From contig NZ_JACTAG010000001.1 of assembly GCF_014763045.1 (NCBI RefSeq), forward strand, positions 1,302,001 to 1,366,000: a stretch of DNA of 64,000 nt. Reading direction: 5' to 3'. The DNA is from Sulfitobacter aestuariivivens (lineage in GTDB: Bacteria > Pseudomonadota > Alphaproteobacteria > Rhodobacterales > Rhodobacteraceae). The position numbers and the translations under genes were made by a program. The notes below the pieces were generated by a model. That model had not been told where the DNA came from. It made no database searches and was given only the letters and a program-made list of their open reading frames with translations. Numbering within the stretch: the stretch's first letter is position 1; each line of letters starts with the position of its first letter. Below are positions 1 through 9,852 of this stretch, piece by piece.

Positions 1-1772
1 GGCAGTGTTGCGTCCAGCTCGGCGCTAAGCGCCCGCAGGATCGCCCAGTTCTCTTTTGCCTGACCTGGCGCGAACCCGGCACGCTGCGCAACCTGTGGCC
101 GGCCTTCGGTATTCACAAAGAGCCCCGGCTCTTCCGTGTAAGCCGCGCCGGGCAGAATGATGTCAGCACGATGTGCGCCCCGATCCCCATGGGATCCCTG
201 ATAGATCACGAATGCACCGGCCGGAATGTCGCCTTCGTCAGCACCCAGATTGTAGATCACCTCGGATGCGAGCACTTCGGCCACACCTCCGTCGCAGGTG
301 GCATCGACGTCCAACGCACCGACACGGCCCGCCGCCGTGTGCAGGATCAAGAGCTTGCTGCCCCCCGCCTCCGCAGTGCGCATCGCCTTGGCCAACACCG
401 CGGCACCGTCCGGCCCGGTCAGCGCGCCCATGCCCAGAATTGTAACGCCGCGCTTTTCCTTCTTGTCGGCATGGTCTTGCTTGGCCAGATCTGCCAGCGC
501 CTCGCGGCCTTCGCCAAGGGCAATGACGTCATAGCTGAAATCAGCCGGAGCGCCGATCCGCGCAATGGTGGCACCTTTGGTCCACGCTTTGCGGATGCGT
601 GCATTCAGCACTGGGGCTTCGACCTCGGGGTTGGTGCCGATCATCAGGATCATCTCGGCATCGTCGATATCCTCAATGGTTGCCATCCCGACATAGCCTG
701 ACCGGTTCCCGGCAGGCAGTTTGGCCCCATCTGTTCGGCAATCGACAACGCCGCCCTGTCCTTCGATCAGCATCTTGAGCGCAAATGCCGCCTCGGTAGA
801 CACAAGATCGCCGACAAGCCCGCCAACCTTCTTGCCTTTCATCGCCGCCGCCGCCGCCGCCAGCGCCTCGGGCCAATCAGCTTTACGCAGCTTGCCGTTT
901 TCACGGATGTACGGCGTGTCGAGCCGCTGACGCCGCAGACCATCCCAGACAAAACGCGTCTTGTCGGATATCCACTCTTCGTTCACGCCATCATGGTTGC
1001 GTGGCAGAAACCGCATGACTTCGCGTCCCTTGGTATCGACGCGAATGTTGGACCCCAGCGCATCCATTACATCGATGCTTTCTGTTTTGGTCAGCTCCCA
1101 AGGGCGCGCGGTAAACGCATAAGGTTTCGAGACCAGCGCACCGACAGGGCACAGATCAATGATGTTGCCCTGCATGTTGCTATCAAGCGTTTCGCCCAGA
1201 TAGCTGGTAATTTCTGCATCCTCGCCGCGGCCGGTCTGGCCCATCTTGTGCACACCGGCCACTTCGGTGGTGAAACGCACGCAACGGGTGCATGAAATGC
1301 AGCGGGTCATATGGGTTTCAACCAGCGGGCCCAGATCAAGGTCTTCGGTGGCGCGCTTGGGCTCACGGAAGCGGCTGAAATCGACACCGTAAGCCATCGC
1401 CTGATCCTGCAAATCACATTCGCCGCCCTGATCGCAGATCGGGCAATCGAGCGGATGGTTAATCAGCAAAAACTCCATCACGCCCTCACGGGCTTTCTTG
1501 ACCATGGGGCTATTGGTCTTGACGACCGGCGGCTGACCCTCCGGCCCGGGGCGCAGGTCGCGCACCTGCATCGCACAGGACGCGGCGGGCTTCGGCGGAC
1601 CACCCACAACTTCCACTAGGCACATCCGGCAATTACCAGCGATCGACAGCCGCTCGTGATAGCAGAACCGGGGCACTTCGACACCCGCCTGTTCGCAGGC
1701 CTGAATGAGCGTCATCGCCCCCTCCGCCTCGATTTCCTTGCCATCGATAATGATTTTGCGGATGTCGCTCAT
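1..1772 (-). CDS. nuoG: NADH-quinone oxidoreductase subunit G (3' end cut off)
   Basis: Peripheral-arm subunit of complex I that carries several iron-sulfur clusters and passes electrons from NADH towards quinone. About 590 codons are visible; the C-terminus lies beyond the left edge. The N-terminus has the ferredoxin-like 2Fe-2S ligands C37, C48, C51 and C66. It is followed by an [18 protein letters not shown] segment and a CISCTRC segment, the usual 4Fe-4S ligand regions, and then a molybdopterin-oxidoreductase-like domain. The start ATG at 1772 begins MSDIRKI and lies 4 bp after the stop of the upstream DUF5333-like gene, so it is the last visible cistron of the nuo operon. Identification is secure; only the missing end is uncertain. 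Confidence 0.97.
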   Translation of the reverse strand, partial: MSDIRKIIIDGKEIEAEGAMTLIQACEQAGVEVPRFCYHERLSIAGNCRMCLVEVVGGPPKPAASCAMQVRDLRPGPEGQPPVVKTNSPMVKKAREGVMEFLLINHPLDCPICDQGGECDLQDQAMAYGVDFSRFREPKRATEDLDLGPLVETHMTRCISCTRCVRFTTEVAGVHKMGQTGRGEDAEITSYLGETLDSNMQGNIIDLCPVGALVSKPYAFTARPWELTKTESIDVMDALGSNIRVDTKGREVMRFLPRNHDGVNEEWISDKTRFVWDGLRRQRLDTPYIRENGKLRKADWPEALAAAAAAMKGKKVGGLVGDLVSTEAAFALKMLIEGQGGVVDCRTDGAKLPAGNRSGYVGMATIEDIDDAEMILMIGTNPEVEAPVLNARIRKAWTKGATIARIGAPADFSYDVIALGEGREALADLAKQDHADKKEKRGVTILGMGALTGPDGAAVLAKAMRTAEAGGSKLLILHTAAGRVGALDVDATCDGGVAEVLASEVIYNLGADEGDIPAGAFVIYQGSHGDRGAHRADIILPGAAYTEEPGLFVNTEGRPQVAQRAGFAPGQAKENWAILRALSAELDATL

Positions 1773-1776
1773 ATGT

Positions 1777-2178
1777 TTACTTCGCTCTTAACAGGGAACC
1801 TATGCGGCTGCCCTTCTGAATCTCTGCGTTTCCAAGCGCACAATAGCTTTGCGGGTCAGAAGTATCGACCCCCCTTGCCTTGAAAAATGCCGCCCCACGG
1901 GCCTTCATACGGTCTTTTTCCACATCACTGTCGGTATAGGCTTCGATCTCGGCATCAGAGTAGCCCATTGCCTTTGCCTGTTTCTCAAGTCCACGCACAT
2001 AGGACACGGCTTTGAACAGGCGCGCGCTGATCTCGGGGCATTCTTTGCGAATCCTGTCCGCTATCCCAAGATCCAGCAGCGCGTCATCGATTTCAGCCAC
2101 CTCGCGAAGTGGCGGTTTCGCTGCCGCAGTACCGGCCAAAAGACTGATCCCTAAAAGGGCAGCAATCATGGTACGCAT
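1777..2178 (-). CDS. DUF5333-like secreted protein of the nuo operon
   Basis: Small exported protein of 133 residues with a clear signal peptide ([20 protein letters not shown], cleavage near residue 20). The mature part is mostly helical and charged, with two cysteines. I recognise it as the DUF5333-type protein found before nuoG in Rhodobacteraceae; its function is unknown. The start at 2178 was preferred over an ATG 15 bp further upstream because AGGAG lies 7 nt before it. It follows the lipoprotein gene after 110 bp that contain a short inverted repeat, and it is tightly followed by nuoG. A periplasmic or accessory role in complex I is only inferred from position. Confidence 0.8.
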   Translation of the reverse strand: MRTMIAALLGISLLAGTAAAKPPLREVAEIDDALLDLGIADRIRKECPEISARLFKAVSYVRGLEKQAKAMGYSDAEIEAYTDSDVEKDRMKARGAAFFKARGVDTSDPQSYCALGNAEIQKGSRIGSLLRAK

Positions 2179-2238
2179 CTTTACTCTCCTCAATGGTGCG
2201 GGGGCATTGCCCTGTCTGGGAAGTGGGATGTGCGCGGG

Positions 2239-2255
2239 TTGATATGCAATATCAA
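2239..2255. promoter_or_regulatory. 7+7 bp inverted repeat upstream of the DUF5333-like gene and nuoG
   Basis: Perfect arms TTGATAT and ATATCAA separated by GCA, in the only sizeable gap (110 bp) of the distal nuo operon. It could be an operator for an internal promoter or an RNA hairpin. The half-sites resemble FNR half-sites but the spacing is wrong for FNR. Function unknown. Confidence 0.4.
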
Positions 2256-2288
2256 TGCCGGATTGGCGTCACGGTTGCAAAATATCGC

Positions 2289-2633
2289 TTAGGTATCTTG
2301 CGCTTGCGGGCAGGTTCCCTGAAAGACGATTGCGTCATCTGCAATCGTCAGTTGCTCGGGCGGTGTTTCGGGCCCCACCGTCCAGTCGATGTCAGAGCTG
2401 CCGTAGTTCTCAACGCAATAGGCGATCCCCTCATAGCGACCTGCGGCACGGGCCCCGTCGAGCGAGCGACTGACATCGCGAACACGTACGGTGAAAACGT
2501 CGCGCTGCTTGTCGACCTTTGATACCTTGGCGCGGAAATACTGGCCGTCAAAAGCAATGCGGTTGTTGTTGTTGCTGCACGCCGTGGTTGCCAGCGCGGC
2601 AACAAGCATAGTGATGCTCAATGATCTTATCAT
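2289..2633 (-). CDS. Small putative lipoprotein in the nuo operon
   Basis: A 114-residue protein with a hydrophobic N-terminus ending in ATTAC at residues 15-19, a passable but not ideal lipobox with C19 as the lipidated residue, followed by a run of asparagines. The rest is a small soluble domain with two further cysteines (C73, C107) that could form a disulfide. The start ATG overlaps the stop of the methyltransferase gene by 4 bp (ATGA), so the two are translationally coupled. I do not recognise a characterised family. Its place between nuoF and nuoG suggests co-expression with complex I, nothing more. Confidence 0.7.
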   Translation of the reverse strand: MIRSLSITMLVAALATTACSNNNNRIAFDGQYFRAKVSKVDKQRDVFTVRVRDVSRSLDGARAAGRYEGIAYCVENYGSSDIDWTVGPETPPEQLTIADDAIVFQGTCPQAQDT

Positions 2634-3343
2634 TTTTGAACCCTTGAATGTGTCGGCCGTAATGAGGGGGCCTTGTCGATCACGACGATTGAATCGTGGA
2701 TATGCACCCCACCAACTTCCGCCGCCATTTCAGGCACGCGAAGCTGTTTTTTGCCGTGATACCATCTGTGCATATCGTCGATCACCCCTCGCACCGTGTT
2801 AAAGAAGTTTTCGGACGCGCGAAACCCACCGCCGAAACGAGGATAGTAGGCCGTGTGCAAATCCTCGATCATGTAAGTCCCGTTTTGTGACAACAACGGG
2901 TAGAGGATGCGCAGGGTTGCGTCGATATGATGCATTCGGTGGCTGCCATCGTCGAGCACCACATCTATGCCGCCCATCTCCTCTACGACCCGGGCCAAAA
3001 AATCCGGATCATCCTGACTTCCAATACGCACCATCCCCGACTGCCCATCGTACTGTGCGCAGTCGGGATTTATGTCGATCCCGCAGATGACGGCGTCAGA
3101 CCCAAAGTATCGGCGCCACATCTGAAGCGAGCCGCCATTATTCACCCCGATCTCAAGAAACTTTATCGCACTGCCGCGGTATTGGCGAAAATAGCGATCA
3201 TAGAGCGGAAGATAATGGTGCCATTTGTGCACCTTCACGCCCTCATTGCCGGCATAAATCTCTAACAGCTCGCCGTCGAAACCGTAGCGATCTCTGATAT
3301 CGGCGGCGACATTACCATCCTCAGGGAACCGAAACTTCTTCAT
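2630..3343 (-). CDS. Class I SAM-dependent methyltransferase inside the nuo operon
   Basis: A 237-residue protein with the Rossmann-type SAM-binding motif FLEIGVNNGGSL (about residues 62-73), an acidic motif II region (CGIDINPD) and VLDDGSH (about 129-135). The pattern fits the Methyltransf_24 / cephalosporin-hydroxylase-like family often linked to sugar or small-molecule modification. GGAG 7 nt upstream supports the start. It is coupled to the downstream lipoprotein by ATGA. The substrate is unknown. Its presence between nuoF and nuoG is unusual, so it may be an inserted passenger gene or a complex I-related modifier. Confidence 0.8.
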   Translation of the reverse strand: MKKFRFPEDGNVAADIRDRYGFDGELLEIYAGNEGVKVHKWHHYLPLYDRYFRQYRGSAIKFLEIGVNNGGSLQMWRRYFGSDAVICGIDINPDCAQYDGQSGMVRIGSQDDPDFLARVVEEMGGIDVVLDDGSHRMHHIDATLRILYPLLSQNGTYMIEDLHTAYYPRFGGGFRASENFFNTVRGVIDDMHRWYHGKKQLRVPEMAAEVGGVHIHDSIVVIDKAPSLRPTHSRVQK

Positions 3344-3443
3344 GGTACTGCTCCTGATGCAAGGCGGGCACTATGCTGCGCCCTGCCCCGTGCACTGCAC
3401 CCTTGGCACCTCTATTCCGCCAAGCCTACAGACAATCGCGCTC

Positions 3444-3836
3444 TCAACACACCCATTGCCGGATAAGCGAGGTGCTCTCTTCGGACGGGATCATGTTACA
3501 CAAGGTTAACCGCAGGTCCTTGGCTTCGAATGCAGCGGCCTCGAATACAGGGTTTTCCGTCCACCAAAGTGCACCAACAATCAGCACGGCAAAAATCAGC
3601 AGAAATTTGTAAGCAAAATCCACGATGAAGGCGGCCAGTACGGCAACAAGGCTCCAGACAGCAAAGGCCACGATGCTTCTGCCATCAACATCAACGCCAT
3701 GGATACAGGCCATATAGCTCGCGATGACGCCGATGACGGCAAATGTCACACCCACCACACCGATGGGGCTGCGTCGGGCCACCACGGTCTCGCGGGGCAA
3801 GCCGCCGGTCAGGCCGGGGTCATCACTCCGCCGCAA
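3444..3836 (-). CDS. Small integral membrane protein downstream of nuoF
   Basis: A 130-residue protein with three likely membrane helices (about residues 25-45, 57-75 and 75-92) and a short C-terminal soluble tail containing two cysteines. The longest frame starts at a TTG that overlaps the end of nuoF by 14 bp; GTG codons about 50 bp further in are alternatives, so the N-terminus is uncertain. No family recognised. Overlap with nuoF implies it is part of the nuo transcript. Confidence 0.6.
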   Translation of the reverse strand: MRRSDDPGLTGGLPRETVVARRSPIGVVGVTFAVIGVIASYMACIHGVDVDGRSIVAFAVWSLVAVLAAFIVDFAYKFLLIFAVLIVGALWWTENPVFEAAAFEAKDLRLTLCNMIPSEESTSLIRQWVC

Positions 3837-5118
3837 CTGCGCTCACCCTTCCGGTCCGCTTGTGCTTGATCCGGTCCTCAATCTCATCTCGGAAATGGCG
3901 AATAAGGCCCTGAATGGGCCAGGCCGCCGCATCGCCCAATGCACAGATCGTGTGTCCCTCAACCTGTTTTGTGACGTCAAGCAGCATGTCGATTTCTTCA
4001 ACTTCTGCATCGCCCGTCACCAAACGCTCCATCACGCGCATCATCCAGCCTGTGCCTTCACGGCAAGGCGTGCACTGGCCGCAGCTTTCGTGCTTGAAGA
4101 ACGCAGCCAATCGCCAGATCGCTTTGATCACGTCCGTATTCTGATCCATCACGATCATGCATCCGGTGCCAAAGCTGGACTTGTTTTCGCGCATCCAGTC
4201 GAAATCCATGATCGCACCGTCAAGCGCATCGCGGGGCAGCACCGGGCACGACGCCCCGCCGGGGATGATGGCCTTGAGATTATCCCAACCGCCCCTGATC
4301 CCGCCACCGTGCTTGTCGATCAGTTCACGCACCGGCAGCGACATTTCTTCTTCAAAAACACAAGGCGTGTTCACATGGCCGGTGATCGCAAACAGCTTGG
4401 TTCCCGCATTATTGGGGCGGCCAAAGCCTGCGAACCATTCTGCCCCGCGCCGCAGGATTGTCGGCACCACGGCAATCGATTCAACGTTATTCACCGTTGT
4501 CGGGCATCCATATAGCCCGGCCCCGGCCGGAAACGGCGGCTTCATGCGGGGCATACCCTTCTTGCCCTCAAGGCTTTCCAGCAGTGCTGTTTCTTCCCCG
4601 CAGATATAGGCCCCGGCCCCATGGGTCAGATAAAGATCGAAATCCCAGCCCGACTTGGCCGCGTTCTTGCCCAGCAGGCCCGCGTCATAAGCTTCATCTA
4701 TCGCTGCCTGCAGCGCTTCACGCTCGCGAATATACTCGCCGCGGATATAGATATAGCAGGCATGGGCGTTCATCGCGAAACTGGCGATCAGGCACCCTTC
4801 GATCAGCGTGTGCGGATCGTGCCGCATAATTTCCCGATCCTTACAGGTAGCCGGTTCGGATTCGTCAGCATTCACAACCAGATAGGCAGGCCGACCATCG
4901 CTTTCCTTTGGCATGAAGGACCACTTGAGGCCCGTGGGGAAACCAGCCCCACCACGGCCGCGCAGGCCGGATGCCTTCATTTCATCGATGATCCAGTCGC
5001 GGCCCTTTTCAATGATCGCCGCAGTGCCATCCCAATGGCCACGTCCCTGCGCACCTTTCAGGCTGCGGTCATGCATCCCGTATAGGTTGGTAAAGATGCG
5101 ATCCTTGTCTGCAAGCAT
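3823..5118 (-). CDS. nuoF: NADH-quinone oxidoreductase subunit F
   Basis: Binds FMN and NADH and oxidises NADH at the tip of complex I. The 431-residue protein has the glycine-rich stretch [13 protein letters not shown], the NADESEP segment, the [13 protein letters not shown] nucleotide-binding segment and the C-terminal 4Fe-4S ligands CGQCTPC with a later Cys. The start at 5118 (MLADKDRIF) matches family N-termini and has AGGA upstream; a longer frame beginning 45 bp earlier is unlikely. It follows the DUF5337-like gene in the same operon and its 3' end overlaps the next membrane protein gene. Confidence 0.98.
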   Translation of the reverse strand: MLADKDRIFTNLYGMHDRSLKGAQGRGHWDGTAAIIEKGRDWIIDEMKASGLRGRGGAGFPTGLKWSFMPKESDGRPAYLVVNADESEPATCKDREIMRHDPHTLIEGCLIASFAMNAHACYIYIRGEYIREREALQAAIDEAYDAGLLGKNAAKSGWDFDLYLTHGAGAYICGEETALLESLEGKKGMPRMKPPFPAGAGLYGCPTTVNNVESIAVVPTILRRGAEWFAGFGRPNNAGTKLFAITGHVNTPCVFEEEMSLPVRELIDKHGGGIRGGWDNLKAIIPGGASCPVLPRDALDGAIMDFDWMRENKSSFGTGCMIVMDQNTDVIKAIWRLAAFFKHESCGQCTPCREGTGWMMRVMERLVTGDAEVEEIDMLLDVTKQVEGHTICALGDAAAWPIQGLIRHFRDEIEDRIKHKRTGRVSAVAAE

Positions 5119-5163
5119 GTCTGCTTTCCTACTTTTTTGGCTGGCCCCCTTATGGGCCGGCAA

Positions 5164-5391
5164 CTATTTCTTCTCGTCCTGCCGGACTTGCCACATCTGA
5201 TAGACCACCACCATAGCCCAAAAGAAAGCGGCCAGTGCGGCGAAATCAAAAAGAAACACGAAACGCGGTGGCAAACCCAGTCGCGGGCCCAGCATCTGCA
5301 CCGCAAGCCAGATCAGCATGGTGCCTGCGATCACCAACCCGACCAGACGACCCTTTCGGGCCAGGGGCGTATCTTTTTCGCGCGCAACCAC
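5164..5391 (-). CDS. DUF5337-like small membrane protein
   Basis: A 75-residue protein with a basic N-terminus and two membrane helices (about residues 15-33 and 42-65), ending in a charged tail. I recognise it as the DUF5337 type found beside nuoF in Rhodobacteraceae; no function is known. The start is GTG at 5391, only 6 bp after the stop of the upstream helix-hairpin protein. Position and topology suggest a complex I-associated or assembly role, which is inference. Confidence 0.75.
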   Translation of the reverse strand: MVAREKDTPLARKGRLVGLVIAGTMLIWLAVQMLGPRLGLPPRFVFLFDFAALAAFFWAMVVVYQMWQVRQDEKK

Positions 5392-5397
5392 TTTCTT

Positions 5398-6177
5398 TTA
5401 CTTCTTCTTTTTCTTCGAGAAATCTGTCTCGCCGCCCGCAGCAAGAGTCTTGGCCTGATCAACCCAGTCATCACGCCGGATCCGTCCTTTGAAGGTCAGA
5501 CGGGCGTCGACCCAATTGATCTCTTCGTCACCCCAGTTCGCGATCTGATCGAAATGCCAAAAGCCCAGTTCATTCAGCGTCCCCTCAAGCTTGGGGCCGA
5601 CACCGCTGATCAGCTTCAGATCGTCAGGGCCCCCATCGCGGGGGGTCACAAGGATCTCAGGTTCGCGTTCATCCGCATCTGAATTTGACGGATCCCCTGC
5701 CCTGGACTTTTCTTCAATGACCTTACCCGGCCCGGCCTGACCGGGGTTCTCATACTTCCACTCTCCTTTGCGGGTGGCCAGATCATCCTGTCCAGCAAGC
5801 GCCTTGGAAGGTTTGACAGCCGCATTTGCCGCGCCTGCATCCACCAGACCGACCGGTGTCGTGTCCACTTTCTGCGCAGAGGGGGGTGCTTCTGGCGTGC
5901 CATTCGGGCGATCCGCTGTTGCTGCTGCCTTAGCAGCCTGCGCCCCTTGGGTGCCGGCGCGCACCGCCTCGAGATCTTGGCGCGCTGTGCCCGCTGAGCA
6001 TATAAAGCGGGCCAACACCGCCCCCAGCACCAGTGCAACGATGCCAGCTACAAAAATTGACGGAACGATATCCCAGTCACCGATCACCATCAGCATTGCC
6101 ATGACGGCAATTCCGGCAAGCACTGCGATGCCCCAACATGTAATGGTGCAACTGCTGTTTTGTGGTTGATCGGTCAT
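5398..6177 (-). CDS. Membrane-anchored helix-hairpin-helix protein of the nuo operon
   Basis: A 259-residue protein with two N-terminal membrane helices (about 12-32 and 38-60), a low-complexity Ala/Pro/Lys linker (about 65-170) and a C-terminal domain containing DDLKLISGVGPKLE, a helix-hairpin-helix-like motif, followed by FKGRIRRDDWVDQA. It ends in a lysine tail. The same C-terminal domain is fused to NuoE just upstream, so the two genes probably share a duplicated module. It resembles the alphaproteobacterial 'complex I 41 kDa subunit-like' proteins; whether it is a true subunit is not known. Spacing to nuoE is 33 bp. Confidence 0.75.
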   Translation of the reverse strand: MTDQPQNSSCTITCWGIAVLAGIAVMAMLMVIGDWDIVPSIFVAGIVALVLGAVLARFICSAGTARQDLEAVRAGTQGAQAAKAAATADRPNGTPEAPPSAQKVDTTPVGLVDAGAANAAVKPSKALAGQDDLATRKGEWKYENPGQAGPGKVIEEKSRAGDPSNSDADEREPEILVTPRDGGPDDLKLISGVGPKLEGTLNELGFWHFDQIANWGDEEINWVDARLTFKGRIRRDDWVDQAKTLAAGGETDFSKKKKK

Positions 6178-6210
6178 GTTAAATTCCTCTTACTGGGTGA
6201 GCGTTTGGGC

Positions 6211-7470
6211 CTATTCCTTGTTGCGTTTGTCCTTTTTTGCACGTTCGGAGAATTCGGTCGCTTCTCCCCGTGCCAGTTTTCCGGCTTGATCAACCCAGTT
6301 GTCCCGGCTGACCCGCCCCTTGAAACCCTGAAGGTTCTGATCGACCCAGGCGACTTCTTCGGCGCTCCATCCGGCGATCTGATCGTAGTGGTAAAACCCC
6401 ATCCCGTTGAGCATCGTCTCAAGCTTGGGGCCGACGCCCTTGATCAACTTCAGATCATCCGCCCCGGTGTCGCGGGCGCTGGTCAGCGTCTCGGGCGGTG
6501 TCCCTGCATCGGCGGTCCCACTTTCGGCCTTCACGTCGTTTTCCTGCGCAGGCGCTACCGCGCCCGATTTGGGGCGCGCAGCGGCTTTTGCAGCCGGGGC
6601 TTCGCCGGGCACCTCAGCATGTTTGTCCGAGGACGCGCCCACATCGCGCGGTGCGGGCGCATCGGTCTTGCGGCGTCCGCCTTGCGCACCGTCCGGCCCG
6701 CTGGGTGGCATCATATCATCGCGCTGCGCCGCTGCGGACGGCTCGTCTGATACATTAGCCGCTTTGCCCTGCCATGGTGTCAGCAGCGGGACTTCGGTGC
6801 CGTCGATCCGCTTGACGGTATCGCCGATATCCGTCGCGAGCTGAACTGAGGCGTTGTACTGCGTGCGTCCGCTTTCGTGCTCGGTCAGGCTGGTCAGGCC
6901 CTTCTCGGGCTCAGACGAATAGCGCCCGTTTTGCGGCCCCGGTACAGGCACCTTGCCCGCGCCTAGATCGCTGATCAGTTGGCGCAGCTTGTCGGCGGTC
7001 AGATCTTCATAATAATCCTTGCCGATCTGGGCCATGGGCGCGTTCGCGCAGGCCCCGAGGCATTCAACCTCTTCCCAAGTGAACTTCCCATCGTCGCTCA
7101 GCTGATGCGGGCGCGCTGCAATCAGTTCTTTGCAGACCCCGACCAGATCTTCGGCCCCGCAGATCATGCAGGTCGTGGTGCCGCAAATCTGGATATTCGC
7201 CACGGAACCAACGGGTTGCAGCTGGAACATGAAATAGAACGTCGCGACCTCAAGCCCGCGAATATGCGCCAACCCCAGCATATCGGATACATGTTCGATG
7301 GCAGGACGGCTAAGCCAGCCCTCTTGCTCCTGCGCGCGCCACAGCAAAGGGATGATGGCCGAGGCCTGACGGCCTTCAGGAAACTTTGTCAACTGCGCCT
7401 CGGCCCATTTCTGGTTGTCAGGCGTAAAGGCAAAGGCATCGGGTTGTTCATGGTGCAAACGGCGGAGCAT
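6211..7470 (-). CDS. nuoE: NADH-quinone oxidoreductase subunit E with C-terminal extension
   Basis: The thioredoxin-fold 24 kDa subunit that carries a 2Fe-2S cluster near FMN. Ligands are C96, C101, C137 and C141 in the C-x4-C ... C-x3-C pattern. The conserved domain ends near residue 200. The protein is 419 residues, about twice the usual length. After an Ala/Pro-rich disordered stretch (about 230-340) comes [14 protein letters not shown] and a [14 protein letters not shown] segment, matching the C-terminus of the neighbouring membrane protein. The start lies 2 bp after the stop of the Cys-rich gene. NuoE identity is firm; the role of the extension is unknown. Confidence 0.96.
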   Translation of the reverse strand: MLRRLHHEQPDAFAFTPDNQKWAEAQLTKFPEGRQASAIIPLLWRAQEQEGWLSRPAIEHVSDMLGLAHIRGLEVATFYFMFQLQPVGSVANIQICGTTTCMICGAEDLVGVCKELIAARPHQLSDDGKFTWEEVECLGACANAPMAQIGKDYYEDLTADKLRQLISDLGAGKVPVPGPQNGRYSSEPEKGLTSLTEHESGRTQYNASVQLATDIGDTVKRIDGTEVPLLTPWQGKAANVSDEPSAAAQRDDMMPPSGPDGAQGGRRKTDAPAPRDVGASSDKHAEVPGEAPAAKAAARPKSGAVAPAQENDVKAESGTADAGTPPETLTSARDTGADDLKLIKGVGPKLETMLNGMGFYHYDQIAGWSAEEVAWVDQNLQGFKGRVSRDNWVDQAGKLARGEATEFSERAKKDKRNKE

Positions 7471-7472
7471 GG

Positions 7473-7760
7473 TCAGTTCGCTTTCTTCAGAGTGTCGAAG
7501 CCTTCGAGTTCATCAAAGCAGTTTCGGCACAACAATTTGATCTTGGCGTGTGCTTCGGTTGTGTCGTTCCATTCGTTGCCATTGGCCAACCGGAATTTCT
7601 CGCACCCATCGCACCACGCATTGACGGCATTGTTCTCGTCCATCAGCCAATTTACGCCGCGTGGGCTTCGATCGGTCAGGCCATCCAGGAGATGCCGGCA
7701 CACGTATGCGGCCTGCACTTGCCCATGACGGGCGCATTGAATAAGACCGATTTCACTCAC
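7473..7760 (-). CDS. Small Cys/His-rich putative zinc-binding protein
   Basis: A 95-residue soluble protein whose eight Cys/His residues form two pairs of likely metal ligands: C9-x2-H12, C21-x-H23, C50-x2-C53 and C78-x2-C81. The pattern suggests one or two zinc sites. The sequence style (CARHG ... YVCRHL ... WCDGC ... LCRNC) resembles a scattered family of uncharacterised small bacterial proteins. It starts with GTG overlapping the nuoD stop (GTGA), and nuoE follows after 2 bp, so it is embedded in the nuo operon. An assembly, chaperone or regulatory role is possible but unsupported. Confidence 0.7.
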   Translation of the reverse strand: MSEIGLIQCARHGQVQAAYVCRHLLDGLTDRSPRGVNWLMDENNAVNAWCDGCEKFRLANGNEWNDTTEAHAKIKLLCRNCFDELEGFDTLKKAN

Positions 7761-8980
7761 CGATCAATCTCCCCGAACACCACATCCATCGTCCCGATGA
7801 TGGCGGCCACATCGGCCAACTGATGCCCTTTCGAGATATGATCCATCGCCTGCAAATGCAGAAAACCCGGTGCACGGATTTTGCAACGGTATGGCTTGTT
7901 GGATCCATCCGCCACCAGATACACGCCGAATTCCCCCTTGGGGGCTTCGACACAGCAATAGACCTCGCCTTCAGGCACATGGAACCCTTCGGTGTAAAGC
8001 TTGAAATGATGGATCAGGCTTTCCATGTCCGTCTTCATTGCCGTGCGCGACGGTGGTGTGATCTTGCCACGGGCCAGGATATCGCCCTTGCCCTCTGGCG
8101 CGCGCAGTTTCTCAATCGCCTGCAGGATGATCGAGGTTGATTGCCGCATCTCCTCCATCCGGCAGAGGTAGCGGTCAAAGCAGTCGCCATTGGTGCCCAC
8201 GGGCACCTGAAAGTCGAATTCATCATAGCATTCATAGGGTTGCGCGCGCCGCAGATCCCAGGCAAGGCCGGTGCCTCGCACCATCACTCCGCTGAACCCG
8301 AAGTTGAGGATGTCCTCTTCGGTCACCACGCCAATATCGACGTTGCGTTGCTTGAAGATCCGGTTTTCCGTCAACAGCGTGTCGATATCGCCGATCATCT
8401 TGGGGAATTCATGTGCCCATGTCTCGATGTCATCGATCAGCGCATCGGGCAGGTCCTGATGGACGCCACCGGGCCGGAAGTAGGCCGCGTGCAGGCGGGC
8501 CCCGCAGGCCCGCTCGTAAAAGATCATCAGCTTTTCACGCTCTTCAAACCCCCAAAGCGGCGGTGTCAACGCGCCCACATCCAGCGCTTGCGTGGTAATG
8601 TTGAGCAGGTGATTCAGCACACGACCGATCTCGGAATAAAGCACCCGGATCAGCGAGGCGCGGCGCGGCACGGGCGTGTTGGTCAGCTTTTCGATGGCCA
8701 GGCACCAGGCGTGTTCCTGGTTCATCGGTGCCACGTAATCCAGCCGGTCGAAATAGGGCAGATTCTGCAGGTAGGTGCGGCTTTCCATCAGCTTCTCGGT
8801 GCCGCGGTGCAACAGCCCGATATGCGGGTCGCAGCGTTCCACCACCTCGCCGTCCAGCTCCAGCACCAGCCGCAGAACCCCATGTGCTGCGGGGTGTTGC
8901 GGACCAAAGTTGATGTTGAAGTTGCGGATCTTCTGTTCACCCGTCAGGGCGTCGTCGAAACCTTTGGAGCCGTCCATCAT
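7757..8980 (-). CDS. nuoD: NADH-quinone oxidoreductase subunit D
   Basis: The 49 kDa subunit that forms the quinone-binding pocket with NuoB. The 407-residue protein has the expected [10 protein letters not shown] segment near residue 25, [12 protein letters not shown], the [11 protein letters not shown] segment and a C-terminal [19 protein letters not shown] region ending in FGEIDR. Two ATG codons stand side by side at the start; GGAG lies 8 nt before the first. It is a separate gene here, not fused to nuoC. It is followed with a 4-bp overlap by the Cys-rich gene. Confidence 0.98.
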   Translation of the reverse strand: MMDGSKGFDDALTGEQKIRNFNINFGPQHPAAHGVLRLVLELDGEVVERCDPHIGLLHRGTEKLMESRTYLQNLPYFDRLDYVAPMNQEHAWCLAIEKLTNTPVPRRASLIRVLYSEIGRVLNHLLNITTQALDVGALTPPLWGFEEREKLMIFYERACGARLHAAYFRPGGVHQDLPDALIDDIETWAHEFPKMIGDIDTLLTENRIFKQRNVDIGVVTEEDILNFGFSGVMVRGTGLAWDLRRAQPYECYDEFDFQVPVGTNGDCFDRYLCRMEEMRQSTSIILQAIEKLRAPEGKGDILARGKITPPSRTAMKTDMESLIHHFKLYTEGFHVPEGEVYCCVEAPKGEFGVYLVADGSNKPYRCKIRAPGFLHLQAMDHISKGHQLADVAAIIGTMDVVFGEIDR

Positions 8981-8985
8981 GGTCT

Positions 8986-9369
8986 TTACTCCTTCTCGAG
9001 GCGCGCCGCTGTGCGGAACACCTTCGTCAATAATTTCCAGGCCCCGTCCACATGGACAAAGCCAAGGTGATCTTCGTAGCGCAGCGGTGGTACATCCACG
9101 GTCAGATGCACACGCGCAATGTCACCCCCCGCCTGATCGATGGCAAGAATCTCATATCCCGCCTTGCCCGGAAAGGGCGTGCGCCCACGCACGCGCTCCA
9201 GATAGGCGCTCTTGTCCCAAAAGGTCGCGGCACCCTCTTCGATCAAGGTCATCTGGAAACGCTTGTGGCAGAGGCTTTCAAACACCTCGGCCCTCGCAAA
9301 GTAAACCGCCTCGCAATAGGCCACCGCAACGGCATGCAGATCTGCGTCGATATGGGCGTTTCCGTCCAT
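8986..9369 (-). CDS. NTF2/SnoaL-like protein between nuoC and nuoD
   Basis: A 127-residue protein that looks like the nuclear transport factor 2-like (SnoaL) fold: an N-terminal helical stretch with aromatic residues, then alternating strands ending in a [14 protein letters not shown] segment. No catalytic residues can be assigned. The start at 9369 overlaps the preceding stop by one base (TGATG) and has GGAG upstream; a longer frame reaching 9456 overlaps the upstream gene and is rejected. It ends 5 bp before nuoD. Function unknown. Confidence 0.65.
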   Translation of the reverse strand: MDGNAHIDADLHAVAVAYCEAVYFARAEVFESLCHKRFQMTLIEEGAATFWDKSAYLERVRGRTPFPGKAGYEILAIDQAGGDIARVHLTVDVPPLRYEDHLGFVHVDGAWKLLTKVFRTAARLEKE

Positions 9370-9542
9370 CACAGTTTCTCCAGTTCCTGCAATTTCAGTC
9401 CCATCCACCACAGCAGCGCAATCGTGCCGAAGGGCACGAGGCACGCCGCCGCCCAATACTTATTGATGCCAAAGAACGGCAGCAGCTTGACCATGGGGAT
9501 GGCCGTCAGCGCTGAAAGGATCAGCCACCAAACACCCCCCAT
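9369..9542 (-). CDS. 57-residue membrane micro-protein
   Basis: A small protein with two hydrophobic segments (about residues 4-21 and 29-46) and a charged C-terminal tail (KLQELEKL). The start ATG overlaps the upstream stop by one base (TGATG) and its own stop overlaps the next ATG in the same way, so translation is coupled along the chain of three small genes between nuoC and nuoD. No family recognised. Confidence 0.6.
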   Translation of the reverse strand: MGGVWWLILSALTAIPMVKLLPFFGINKYWAAACLVPFGTIALLWWMGLKLQELEKL

Positions 9543-9852
9543 CAGGATGCCTCCCTGCGGATCCGGGCCGCGCCGCCGATCCAGGCCAACACGTAACCAA
9601 CGACAGCAGAAACGGAACCATATAAAAGCAGCCCCCGCGCGCCCTTGTGTTCGTTGTCTTTGCCGATCATGCCTTGAAATATCTCTTCGAAATAGTTTGC
9701 AACTGGCATGAGAACGATGAAAGGCGCGGCGAAAACTCCGGCAGCCATAAGGCGCCCCGTGAAAGATGGTGCTTTCCAGCCGATGCCAATGGCGACGGCG
9801 ACAACCAGGCCCAAAATCAGAACCCGTTGAACGCTCATGGGAAGGGCGTCCA

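Noticed and set aside
2239..2255. FNR/Anr-type binding site
   Set aside because: The half-sites TTGAT and ATCAA are 7 bp apart; FNR sites need 4 bp.
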